This document shows positions 24,501-35,010 of a stretch of 64,000 nucleotides of DNA, piece after piece (position 1 is the stretch's first letter; each line of letters starts with the position of its first letter). The stretch spans positions 245,708-309,707 of the forward strand of contig QRFJ01000769.1 in assembly GCA_006176705.1 (NCBI GenBank), written 5' to 3'. The position numbers and the translations under genes are program-made. The notes beneath the pieces were generated by a model, which ran no database searches, was not told where the DNA came from, and saw only the letters and a program-made list of their open reading frames with translations. Source of the stretch: Cocos nucifera (Eukaryota > Streptophyta > Magnoliopsida > Arecales > Arecaceae).

Positions 24501-25077
24501 AAGAATATCTTACAAAAGACTATTAGGCCTGATCGAAAAGATTGGTCAGATCGATTGGATGATGCATTATGGGCCTATAGGACAGCTTATAAAACCCCCA
24601 TTGGAATGTCTCCCTATAGATTAATCTATGGAAAAGCATGTCACCTTCCGGTAGAACTTGAACATAAAGCATATTGGGCAATAAAATAATTAAATTTTCA
24701 ATTTAAACAAAGCTGGTTCCAATCGGATGTTACAATTAAGTGAATTAGAAGAATTAAGGCAAGAAGCTTATGAAAATTCAAAAATTTATAAGGAGAAAAT
24801 GAAAGCCTTCCATGATAAACATATTTCAAGAAAAACCTTTGAGCCAAATCAACAAGTCTGGTTATTTAACTCAAGGCTTCGATTATTTCCTGGAAAACTA
24901 AAATCCAGATGGGATGGACCTTATATAGTTAATCATGTATTCCCACATGGTGCAATTAAACTCTATGATCCCAGGACTAAAAATTTTTTTAAGGTAAATG
25001 GCCAAAGGCTTAAACCATATATCGAAGGGATATCATTAAATCGAAATATTGATCAAGTGCAATTAATAGAACCACAA
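21561..25077 (+). pseudogene. Gypsy-IV protease-RT-RNase H-integrase, E1
   Basis: The polyprotein carries an aspartic protease (LLDLGASVNLLP near 21590), RT (FLDGYSGYNQ, FMDDFSVFG), RNase H (MCDASDFAIGAVLG) and integrase (GIDFMGPFPP, SDGGTHF, HPQTSGQVEVSNREIK). A C-terminal GPY-like domain (SRWDGPYIV) follows. Breaks private to E1 are frameshifts near 21847 and 22770 and a TGA at 22986-22988 (CGA in E2). Breaks shared with E2 are TGA 23607-23609, TAA 23826-23828 and TAA 24687-24689. The domain order RT-RNase H-integrase is that of Ty3/gypsy. Confidence 0.9.
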
Positions 25078-26329
25078 TGAATTAAACTGCATTTTGTCTG
25101 GCTGAAGACAATAAACTTAGCGCTTATTGGGAGGCAACCCAATACTTCTTGAATCTAATTTATTCTTTTTAGTCTCTTTTTAGGCTAAGTTGGAGAAGAA
25201 CCACAAAAGACTGGAGAAGGATCATAAGCTTCAAAACCCATCTAAATAAACAAACATAATTTTCACCCTTTTATTTGTCCTCCCTCTCCATTAAGGACAA
25301 TGCCAATTCAGTTGGGGGGTAAAATTCAAAAAAAAAAAAAAAAAAATAAAAAAATAAAAATAAAAATAAAAATAAAAATAAATAAATAAATAAAAATAAA
25401 AAAAATAATAATAAAAAAAATAAAATAAAAAATATATATAATATAATAAAAAAAATAATAATAAAAAATATAATTAATATATATATATATAATAATAATC
25501 AAATTTTGGATGAACCATATTTCAGGAAAAGAGAATCTTAAGCAAAATAAACTAGGAAAAGTAATAAAGTTAGAAAGTATTAACTAATAATGGTAGCGAG
25601 TTAAGAAGCAGATTACTTGGTCAGACCATTAGCAGCCTACTTAGGTCATTTAAAGGCTAACAGCACTTCTAATTGCACATGCACACTAATGAAGCACAGC
25701 AGGTGTTGATTATAAGGCTAAATTGAGGATTCAATTATCACTAAAAAGTTGATGGTTTATATATACTTCAATTAAAAAAAAATTGAATTTAAGGAAAGAG
25801 CTACCTGCTTAAATTTTTTTTTTTAAAAAAAAAAGAGTGCAAAACACAGAGTATATGTGGATTGCCCTAAGCTAGAACTCTGCACCTTAAGTCAAGTGTA
25901 GAAGTTTACATCAATCGGTGAAGGGAAGGCCAGGATGCTCAGCACAATTCAAAAAAAAAAAAAAAAAAAAAAAAAAGCAGTGTGAAAGCTACCTTAATTC
26001 ATGCATTTAACTTGGGAGTATATAGAAAACTAACCAAAATAAGTGACAAAAGAAGATTCATTTGTCCTTTGAATCAACACCCAAATGCTAAGTTAGTATT
26101 CACAAAACCAGTGCTGAAAATCTTTAGATGAACTCTAAGAAAGTTTCTGATTAATCTGCCATAAAATTTACTTCTGAAACTCAATACTTAGTTAGTGATA
26201 CTGTCTAAACTTTTGATCTTAAACTCTAGATTTATTCTTGTGAAGGAAGATCTCAATGAAATATGGTACTTGATCTAAATTAAAATTCTTTCTTTACTCG
26301 AGGATGAGCAAAGCTTAAGTTGGGGGGTG
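25078..26329 (+). other. Gypsy-IV 3' non-coding region (E1)
   Basis: No env-like gene is seen. The region holds an internal PPT-like tract (25311-25320), an AT-rich (AAAAT)n stretch (25328-25500), the 3' module shared with Gypsy-III (25510-26319) and the terminal PPT TTGGGGGGTG (26320-26329). Confidence 0.82.
25328..25500. repeat. AT-rich simple repeat in Gypsy-IV (E1)
   Basis: Poly-A, (AAAAT)n, (AAAT)n and (TA)n runs. The E2 equivalent at 54655-54840 has a different arrangement. Confidence 0.9.
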
Positions 26330-27957
26330 TGATAAGCATCATAAATTCACCAATAAAAGTATTAATTTATTCAATTAATTTATATTAATTTTTAAAATTA
26401 ATAATCAATTTATATATAATTTTTGAAGAAATTCATATTTTTATTAATTAAAAAAAATTAATTAAAAAATAATAAAAATTAAAAAATAAAATTTTATTAT
26501 CAATCGAAAGAGCTCATTTTTTTGATCACAATGAAATAAATTTCAAGTAAAACGGAGCTAAAATGGAAAAGATATAAATTTTTAAAAGATATAAAATAAA
26601 TAAAAATTAAATAAAAAAAAGAAAATGGCTCAGTCGGCTCCGTAAGCCGAGCCACCAAGCCAAGCCAAGCCATCAAAGCCGACTCAGCCATTGAAGCCAT
26701 CAGCCGGTCTACGATCCAGGCGTGGACCGCCAGCTCAGCAGAAATCCGGACGAATCAGAGATCGCCACGTGGCGGACCTAGACCCTTAAAGGGTCTACAG
26801 AAATTTATCATGGCTCACAGGGCAATCTGGTCATTTCACTCGGTGATAGAAGCATTGATTGGTTGCGGTGTGCGGTGCGGCCGGATCTACGCGGTCCATG
26901 GGAACAGTGATTGCGCGATCGGACGGCTGCGGTTGATTGCGGTTAAGATCGGACGGTCAGCATTATTTTTCGGTTGGCCAATTTCACTCGGATCACCATC
27001 GGATGGCAGTGCCTAATTCCAGCTTCGATCCGACGGTCCAGAACTGCTCCTCGGTGGTGATCAAGGACTCCCGAAGCACGATTTGCGGCCAGATTTCCTC
27101 GATCAAGCGCGATCGGACGGCCAGAATTTAATCCGACCTGATCTGGGCTGATAGGCATCCGATTTTGACAATTTTTGAATCGTTGGATTCCTATCGAATA
27201 GCCAGATTTTACCAAATTTACCAGAGTCATAACAGAGTTGTTTTTATTCAAATTTTATTCAGATTTTTATGATTACAAAGGTAATTAGTCCCATATTGCT
27301 TTTAGAAATAAATATCTACCTCTTCTAGCTCTATAAAAAGGATCCTAAGCCTCTAAGAAAGGGAGGAGGGTTGGAAGGGAAGCTAAGGTATAGGGTGGAA
27401 GTCAAGCTCTGGATTAAAGGTTGCTTCAAAGCTACGGTGCTGAGAAGAAGAGCCGGTCTTCTACGCCATCTTCATGCCTACGCTGATCTGCGATCTCCAT
27501 CTAGTCTTTTTCCTTTAATTTCTTGTATTAAAATTCTAAATTTTTTTTTAATTTCTTGTATTTAAATTCTGCATCTTAGTTTTAAATTTAATAAAGAAAG
27601 TTTCATTATTCTTTTCAATTCTAGCTCTTTAAATTATTTGTTCTTTATTGCTTTTTAATTTTACTATAAGTAGTTGCTAAGATCTAAATAGTAGATCTTA
27701 GTATCAAATTTATTTTTGCATAATTTAAATTCTATTTTTATTTATAGATCTATTTTTTCAACTTTAATTTTTAAAAAAAATCCTTTCTTTCTTTTCTTAA
27801 AAAAAAAGAATCAAAATTCTAGAAATAAATCATTGCCTCTCTATGGATTCGACCCGACTCACCACTTTCTTCATAATTTTTAGTTAATTTAAAAAGTAAA
27901 GAGTCAGATTTAAATTGATAAACATGGTGTCTTAACGACAGCATCGTGTCCCTATCA
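26330..27957 (+). repeat. Gypsy-IV 3' LTR, E1
   Basis: Starts TGATAAGCATCATAAATTC and ends CCCTATCA, 1628 bp. Its first 30 bases differ from both E2 LTRs by an extra short segment. A TATA box lies at 27332-27339. Four GATCNGACGG motifs lie at about 26917, 26947, 27016 and 27109. No coding content. Confidence 0.93.
27332..27339 (+). promoter_or_regulatory. TATA box of Gypsy-IV LTR (E1)
   Basis: TATAAAAA, conserved at 47157-47164 and 56636-56643 in the E2 LTRs. Confidence 0.72.
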
Positions 27958-29200
27958 GATATCACTTTCTTTATGCAGATGGGCATGGAGACACTATATG
28001 AGGCTTGGGAGCATTTCAAGGAACTGTTGAGGAGATGTCTACATCATCAACTACCCGTATGGCTTCAGGTACAAACTTTCTATAATGGTTCGTCTCCTAC
28101 TAATCATTCTATGATTGATGCAGCAGCAGGAGGAACCATTAACCAAAAAATGGAGGAAGAAGCTTTCGATCTGATCGATGAGATGGTATCAAATAGCTAT
28201 CAATAGCAGATAGAATGCGTGATGCCAAAAAGACTAGTAGCTGTGCAGGGAGTAGATTGCGTGCCAATCTTACTAGCTAAAATTACAGCCCTTAGAGCTG
28301 AAGTCAATAACTTAAAGGGAACAGCTATGCATATTCAGAGCATCACCTGTGACCTGTGTGGAGGAGGACATGATACGAGCAATTGCTAGATAGGTAATCC
28401 TTTTGCTAAAGCAACTAATACATCTAACTATATTGATAATTTTTTTAGGCCACAACAAAATAATCCCTACTCCAACACATACAATCAAAGGGGGAGGCAG
28501 CACCCAAATTTCTTATGGAGTAATCAAAATGCAGCACAACAGCCACCCCTAGGATTCCAAGTACCAGAAAAGAAGTCCAACATGGAAGAGCTGATGGTCA
28601 AATTAATGCAAAACCAAGAAGCAACTATAAAAAATTTGGAAGGCAAACTTAGGTAGGACCAAGCAGCAGTAATTCAAAACTTGGAGATGCAAATAGGTCA
28701 AATGGCTAAGATAATCTCTGAGAGATCTCAAGGATCCTTGCCCAGTAATACGGAGACCAATCCAAGGAAGCAAGTCAATGCTATCACCCTAAGAAGTGGT
28801 ACAAAGCTTGAAGAGCCACATCAGAAGAAAGAGACTGAAGAGCCAACTACAAATAAGAAACCATCAACTAAAATTCATCAATCACCAAAACAACCAGCAG
28901 ATGGATGGTCTCCAGGTGTACGATTTGCCGATCCAAATGTGAAGCCCTACGTGCCACCACTACCATTCCCAGAGAGACAAATACAGCATCCAGATAAGAA
29001 ATTTTCTAACTTTTTTAAAATATTAAAAAATTTATATATTAATATTCCTTTTGTAGATGCTATTACTCAAATGCCCAGGTATGCCAAGTTTCTCAAAGAA
29101 ATCCTAACAAATAAGAAAAAGCTGAAGGAGCATGAGAGAATAAATTTGAATGAAGAATGCTCAGCAATACTTCAAAATAAATTACCACAGAAGCTAAAAG
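27958..29200 (+). pseudogene. Gypsy-III gag (3' part), D1
   Basis: The C-terminal part of an Athila-like gag, starting just after the E1 insertion (GATAT 27958-27962). It carries the helix LYEAWEHFKELLRRC, a zinc knuckle of form CX2CX3HX4C (CDLCGGGHDTSNC) near 28350-28390 and a Gln-rich coiled region. Three TAG stops, at 28204, 28387 and 28654, are private to D1. Each is a C-to-T or G-to-A change from a sense codon in D2. The frame from 28681 is open to 29238 and runs toward protease. Confidence 0.85.
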
Positions 29201-29746
29201 ATCCTAGGGAGTTTTACTATCCCTTGCATTATTGGTGATTGTAGTTTTGATAAAGTTTTATGTGATTTAGGAGCAAGTATTAATCTCATGCCTTTTTCTA
29301 TTTTCAGAAAGCTGGGTCTAGGAGAACCAAAGCCTACCACTATTACTCTTCAATTAGCCGATAGATCCATCAAATATCCAAGAGGTATAGTGGAGGATGT
29401 CTTGGTAAAGGTAAACAAGTTTATTTTCCCTATTGATTTTATTGTTCTTGATATGAAAGAAGATTATGATGTACCCCTTATTTTAGGGAGACCCTTTTTA
29501 GCTACTGGAGGAGCTTTAATAGATGTTCAACAAAAAAAATTAATTCTTAGAGTCCAAGATGAACAAGTTACTTTTAATGTTTTCAAAGATACTAAACATC
29601 CTGATGATAATCAAACTTATTTTCTAATTGATATTATTGACAATTCAGTATATGAGAATTCTGTAGAAAATAGGTTTGAGACTATAAAAGCGAGCAATGT
29701 CAAATTGAAAGAGGACTCGATCAAACATGAAAGTATTCCTAATTGA
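29201..29746 (+). pseudogene. Gypsy-III protease, D1
   Basis: A retropepsin-like domain with active-site CDLGASINLMP just before 29290 and the later VPLILGRPFLATGG motif. A single extra base near 29207 separates it from gag. From 29288 it is open to a stop at 29744-29746. No RT, RNase H or integrase follows. The gene simply ends after protease, as in D2. Confidence 0.86.
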
Positions 29747-30877
29747 AGTGGCACCAGATTGATCCACTTTAGAACTTCAAAGAAAGTCAAGCTGAAGACT
29801 ATAAATCAGAACTACTAGATAGGTTATTTCTTTTCTTTTTAGTTTTGATCATTTTTTTTTTTAATTTTTCAGTAATTTTATGGTTGCTCTTTTACTGCTT
29901 CTGGTGTGTATTTTCAATTTTGCAGAAAAATCAATGAGAAGCTCAAGCAAAATTTCAAAGCTCCAAAGAACCAGACTGAACCAAATCAGGTGTATTCCTT
30001 CCTATCCTTTATTGCACATCCTTTATTTTTCTTTCTCCTTTAAGACAATGTAGAATAAGTTAGGGGGTAAAAAAAAAAAAAAAAAAACCATGTGTCAAGA
30101 AGAAAATCTTGAGCAAGATAAACTGGATAAGTGATAAAAGATAGAATTATTTGCTAATGAATGTAATGAGTTAAAGAAGTAGATTAGTTGGTCAACTTTT
30201 AGCAGCCTACTTAGGTCATTAAAAGATTATTAGCACTTTTTATTGCACATGCACACTAACAAGGCAAAGTAGGTATTGATTATAAGGCCAACTGAGGATT
30301 CAATTATCACTGAAAATTGGTAATTAATATACATTCTAATCAAAAAAACTTGAATTTAAGGAAAGAGCTACCTGCCTATAAATAAAGTGCAAAAGATAGA
30401 GTATATGTGGATTGCCCAAAGCCTAGTAACTGGGTCTCTGCACCTAGGTCAAGTGTGAAAATTCACGTAAAATGGTGAAGGAAAGGCCAGGATGCTCAGC
30501 ACAGTAAAAAAAAAAAAAAAAAAGGGAAAGGCAGTGTGAAAGCTACCTTAATTCATGAGTATAAAATTGAGAATGTATAGAAAATTGACCAAAATAGGTG
30601 ATAAGAGAGAAGATACTTTTGTTCTTTTAATTTAATACTGAAATGCTAAAGTTAGTCATCACGAACACAAGTGCTATAGATCTTTGATGTACTCTAAGAA
30701 AGTTTTTAATTGTATTGACTGAAAAATTTGCTTCTGAAGCTCAATGCTTAGTTAGCAGTATTTTCTAAACTTTTTGACCTTTAATCCTAGATTTTATCTT
30801 GTGATGGATAATCTTATTGAAACATGGTATTAAATAAAACATTGCTAAGGGACTAGCAATGACTAAGTTGGGGGGTG
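29747..30877 (+). other. Gypsy-III 3' non-coding region (D1)
   Basis: Carries a GCTGAAGAC-ATAAA block like that after Gypsy-IV integrase and an internal PPT-like tract TTAGGGGGTA (30060-30069) followed by poly-A. The module shared with Gypsy-IV (30095-30865) and the terminal PPT (30868-30877) complete it. There is no gene. Confidence 0.8.
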
Positions 30878-32721
30878 TGATAAGTGGTAAAAATATACTA
30901 ATAAAAGTATTAAATTATAAAATAAATTAATCTATTTTATTAAAAATTGATACTTTTATTAATCTTATGTAGGAAAGAAGGCCACCAATGTGAAGATCTT
31001 ATTTTTTCTGGTTCAGATGAAAATAAATTTCAGGCAAAACGGACTTCAAACGAGAGCCCAGAATTGAATTTCAAAAAAAAAAAAATCCGAAAAAGAAAAA
31101 AGCAATCGACGCTGACGATAGGCTGACGTCAGCATTTTTTGCGGCGCACGGTGGACCATCTTGAAGGGTATTTCGAGAATTTTCACATAAGAAGCGCGCT
31201 CTGATTGGCTGAAGAATGCGGCGGTCCATGCAACACCGGGCTCGCGCATGGTCCATGGAGGGCAATTTGGGAATTTTGGCTGATCCAACGGGCGGTTTTC
31301 ACTGAAGATTTGATCGAATGGCCGAAAAGAAGGGCACTGATGGACGGCATCCGCAGCTCCCGATCGAGATCCAATGGCTGAGATTCATCCCGAACGTTAA
31401 ACTATAGATCAGAAGGCTTATTTCTGCAAGCGATCGGATGGCCCAGATTTCAATCCAACGGTTGATCCAACGGCTGGCATTAAATTCGACTTGATCTGGG
31501 TTATTTTAAAGAGATTTTTAAGTGATTTTTGGACCGTTTGATCAACATCTAACGGTCAGAATTATCCAGATCTTAATTTGAGTTGTTTTGAGAGTTCTTA
31601 AACCTAGTTTTTGATGGATTTTGGAGGGAAATCAAACTCTTTATCTATAAAAAAGAGACTGTATTGTAAAAAAAAAAGTCAGAAAAAGAAAAGAAAAAAA
31701 GTCAGATGAGAGAAAAAAAATCAGAGAGAGAGAAAGAGAGAGAGAGAAAGAAAAAAGAGAAGAGAGAGAGAGAGGAGAGAGGAGAAAGAGAAGAGTGATT
31801 TGTGAAGAAAAAAAAAGGATTTTTGATTTTTTTTGATTTCTTTCGACGATCAAGATATCGATTAAGGAGCCTCTTCTTCTTCACCAAGTTCTCCACATCA
31901 AGAGCAGCAGACAATCAATTTCAGCAATCAAACAGTCTAATTTCTCTATGCTTTTTATTTTATTTGCTATTTTTGAATTTGTTATCATGAACTAAATTTT
32001 ATTTTACTAAGGCTAAGGTGTAGCCACTCTTTTGATGCAATATTCAGTATGATTTATTTTTATTTTTAAATTTTATTCATGAGGAGTATATAAATCTGAT
32101 CTTAATGCTTTTAGATTACTGGCCATCTTCTAATTGATCTGATGAACATAGATGTTACGGACCAAGTACATCTATGTTAATGCTTCTTGATTATATACCT
32201 TGTATTATGAATCAAATTAGAATTCATATGCATGCAGGAAATTTTAGTGCGCTTTGGACGCAGCGTATTTTAATTAGAGGGTTTCACAAAACCTAATGCA
32301 TTAATATTTATTTAAATTACACCTGGACCAAAGGATAATTAATAAATATTAATAGTTTTGCTATGCCTGGACCAAAGGATAGTGAATAAATTAGGAGACT
32401 CCACCGTCACATGAAATAAAATTAATCTAATAACCTGAATATTGTATTGACTGAGTTGGTGAACCGATTGCCTTAGTAATCCATTGCTCTTAAGTTTAAA
32501 ACCCTAATAATTTACACTCTCTCTATTTTCTTAAAAATTTTTAATTACTTTTTTATTTTGTTCTTTAATTTTTTATTCTCATAAATCGGTCTTCTAAATA
32601 AAGCATAGAAAAAAGCTTTTCAGTACTTATTTTCTAATTCTCTACGGATGATACTCTACTCATTCACTTTATTACATGATCGACTGGTGCACTTGCCATA
32701 GCTATAGATTAGCACGCATCA
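30878..32721 (+). repeat. Gypsy-III 3' LTR, D1
   Basis: 1844 bp, TGATAAGTGG...GCATCA. It lacks about 75 bp present near 60378-60455 in the D2 3' LTR. TATA box at 31646-31653, GA-rich tract at 31675-31795, and several GATCNRACGG-like motifs at 31280-31560. The open frames at 31046-31374 and 31641-31990 are in low-complexity or antisense sequence and are not genes. Confidence 0.92.
31675..31795 (+). repeat. GA-rich tract downstream of Gypsy-III TATA (D1)
   Basis: A purine tract of GA and AAG repeats starting about 25 bp after the TATA box. Counterparts are at about 44490-44605 and 61011-61115. Confidence 0.85.
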
Positions 32722-32957
32722 GTCCTAATTAATAGCCTATCATTTGATCATTAATAAATTTAAGGACTAATCGATAAATTCTCTCTTTATCAAAATTAAA
32801 TAGTCCTAAGAATTTCATCACAATAATGGAGTTCATTAGAAGATGTAAACTTATGATGAAAAAAGATGCCAAAGTATTTTTTATTAATTAATAAAATAAT
32901 TATAATATCTCAACCATCAACAGGCAATTGATTAGCTTTGGGACATAATTCTCAACA
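32722..32957 (-). repeat. Copia-II LTR end fragment
   Basis: GTCCT followed by 231 bp matching 7324-7554, up to the LTR terminus AACA. It is the piece missing from the C1 5' LTR, which stops at GTCCT (43634-43638) where D2 is inserted. It is followed directly by Copia-I leader sequence. Confidence 0.88.
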
Positions 32958-34210
32958 AATAAAGTAGGGTTTAAAGTCTCTCTCCTCCCATTCCATGGGG
33001 TGTTCTTATGGTGTAGAGGGATGCTGCGCATTCATCCTTAATCAAAAATTAAAAACTTATTTTCTATAAAAACCTAGATCCTAAAATCCTAGGATTTTAT
33101 ATACAAATTTTATTTATGAACTCTAAACTTAATTGAGAATTAAGATTATGAAATATATTAATTTTAAAGTTGATAATTTTCAAATCTAAGACATATTCAT
33201 AAAATTGGGTTCGGGCTTGGGTAGCTTAGTTAGGTCTAGTGGTTGATCAAACTGAATCAAGAGTTGGTTAGGTAGGATCAAGAGTACTTAAATTGATCAA
33301 CCTAATAGGATTAAGTCTGGGTCAAGGTCGAGTCACATGAGTGATCGATCAAGTTAAGACCTAATTAGGCTCAGTGGTTAGAGTCTGGATTGTAGGCTAA
33401 TCCAATTAATTTTGGCTCAATAATTTGGTGTCTAAGGTAAGTTTGACAGATACGAACGACTAATTTTTAATTGGGAGCTACTTGATTCGAATGCATTCTT
33501 GTCGAGTTAATGGCATATCCCTTCCACCAGTCTGACTTACTTGGCTATATTTATCGACTCAGTTCTGATCTAAGGTGGCTAACAATCCAAGCTAAGCCAT
33601 GCCACTAGGTTAGTCATAATGGTTATGACTATGTTAAGTCAAGTTTAAAGAAATCTAAATCAAATCATTCTAAGAAAAGATTAAGTTTAAGCTCTTCCAT
33701 CATTATAGATGTGCTGGCCCTTCCTGAGGTTGATTGTTCTCGGTTGGTCATAGTGATTTAGTTGCACTGGGAAGATGCAACCATGTCTATTAGGCATTGG
33801 ATGCTGCAGGCTGGAGGATGGATTGAACTTAATATTTTGGATATGGTGAGAGATCTAATTAAAAATCTAATCTATGCAAATGGTGGGTCTGACTTAACTA
33901 AGGAGTGGATCAATATTTTGATAGTGAGATTTATGAATTAGAGACAAGTTTGGATGCACCATGATTAGAGAATCATGAACAAGAGTTGTTCACTCATTGG
34001 CTAACCCATCACCAATAACTGTAGGTGAGGTGGATGAGTCAGTGGTTGAGCCGCACACCCACTAAAAATCTAATCATGAAGATTTTTCGCATCTCTATAG
34101 AGGGAGTGTAGGGATTCCGAAAATAATGAGAGCTAATTTTATTTAAAAATAAAAAATCTCTAAACAAATTGGTCAAGTCATAATTACAGTATCTAACTGA
34201 ATCTTGACTC
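32958..34210 (+). other. Copia-I leader, second copy (B')
   Basis: Matches about 15147-16400 with many substitutions and single-base deletions. It starts inside the nested inverted repeat, of which only the right half is present. It keeps the shared leader module at 33425-33550. No gene. Confidence 0.8.
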
Positions 34211-35010
34211 TCTATAGAAAATTCTTCAACCCATATGCACGTATCTGACACACATAGACGACTGACCCAATTAAAAGATTGGTCAGGAACTACAAAAATT
34301 TTTGGGTTTCAAGAAGTTAACACATGTTGGACCAGGACCTTCCCATTCTACAGCCGTCCATCACTGAACAGGAGCTCTCTGAAAAAATGATTGAAAAGAT
34401 AATAAGGCCAGATATATCATGTTGGCTCGATTTGTCTAATGACTTCCAGAGCCAACATGAAGATATCGGGACTGGCTCCAAATGTTGCTCACCTGCAGAA
34501 GATGTTTGGTTGAACAGAGTCGTGCCAGCCAACATCAAGTAGAAAACTTTTAAGGCTAAGATGCTGATGGGCAGTCAGTCCAAGATATACTGATCTGATG
34601 ATGAAGACTTGGAAGAGCTTGAGAAGCTCGGTGTGAAGTTAGACTTGGATTGCAGAATGATATTATTCGGCAATCTTGACTGATGCATATGGGCAATTCA
34701 TCATGAATTATCACATGCATAAACTTCAAAATTCTTGGCCGAATTAATGAATATGCTAGTCACCTTGAGCTTTCTATGAAAGGTTCTAAAGGCTCAATTC
34801 TTCTATGGAACGACTTCTTCCAAAAGAAAGTCTTTGAAAGAAAAGAATCTGTAAAAAGCAAAGGTGGAAGGAGCAAAGAAGAAGAAGAGCAGAACGAAGA
34901 AGAAGCGTCTGTGCAAAGGAAAGTGTTTCCATTGCAAAGCGACGGCCTTGGAAGCGAAAACTACCCTACTTACCTGGCCACCCAAGAACAAGAAGAAGGT
35001 CCTTTGGAGT
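34211..35010 (+). pseudogene. Copia-I gag, second copy (B')
   Basis: Homologous to 16407-17280 but with many single-base deletions. The frame changes every few tens of codons. Recognisable are the DW..NY block near 34250, the EELEKLGVKLD region (34611-34650) and the degraded zinc knuckle near 34920-34970. The deletions are dense here and become rare after about 35240, which suggests a change of sequence quality or of source copy. Confidence 0.78.

Larger units (their letters stand above)
19261..27957 (+). mobile_element. Gypsy-IV element E1 (5'-truncated)
   Basis: A second copy of the Athila-like gypsy element E2. It begins inside the leader at the equivalent of about 48600, without 5' LTR, PBS or most of the leader. 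It then has gag, protease, RT, RNase H, integrase, the 3' non-coding module, PPT and 3' LTR (26330-27957). It is followed by GATAT within Gypsy-III gag, exactly as E2 is, so E1 and E2 descend from one insertion. Confidence 0.92.
27958..32721 (+). mobile_element. Gypsy-III element D1 (3' part)
   Basis: The part of a Gypsy-III element to the right of the E1 insertion: rest of gag, protease, 3' non-coding module, PPT and 3' LTR (30878-32721). The 5' half is absent at this location. It is followed by GTCCT and the end of a Copia-II LTR. That is the same GTCCT that precedes the D2 5' LTR at 43634-43638. Confidence 0.9.

Noticed and set aside
26700..27251. Arg-rich frames in Gypsy-IV LTRs (26810-27251, 46694-47076, 56003-56555)
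   Set aside because: Both strands are open through the GATCNGACGG-rich part. The frames shift between copies and have no start context or domain.
31641..31990. Ser/Leu/Phe-rich and Lys-rich frames on both strands
   Set aside because: They are produced by the GA-rich tract and flanking poly-A/T of the Gypsy-III LTR.
19261..32721. E1/D1 as an independent insertion of the two gypsy families
   Set aside because: Gypsy-IV sits at the same GATAT site of Gypsy-III gag in both places. It is a duplicate of one nested event, or the same locus or allele placed twice, not a separate insertion.
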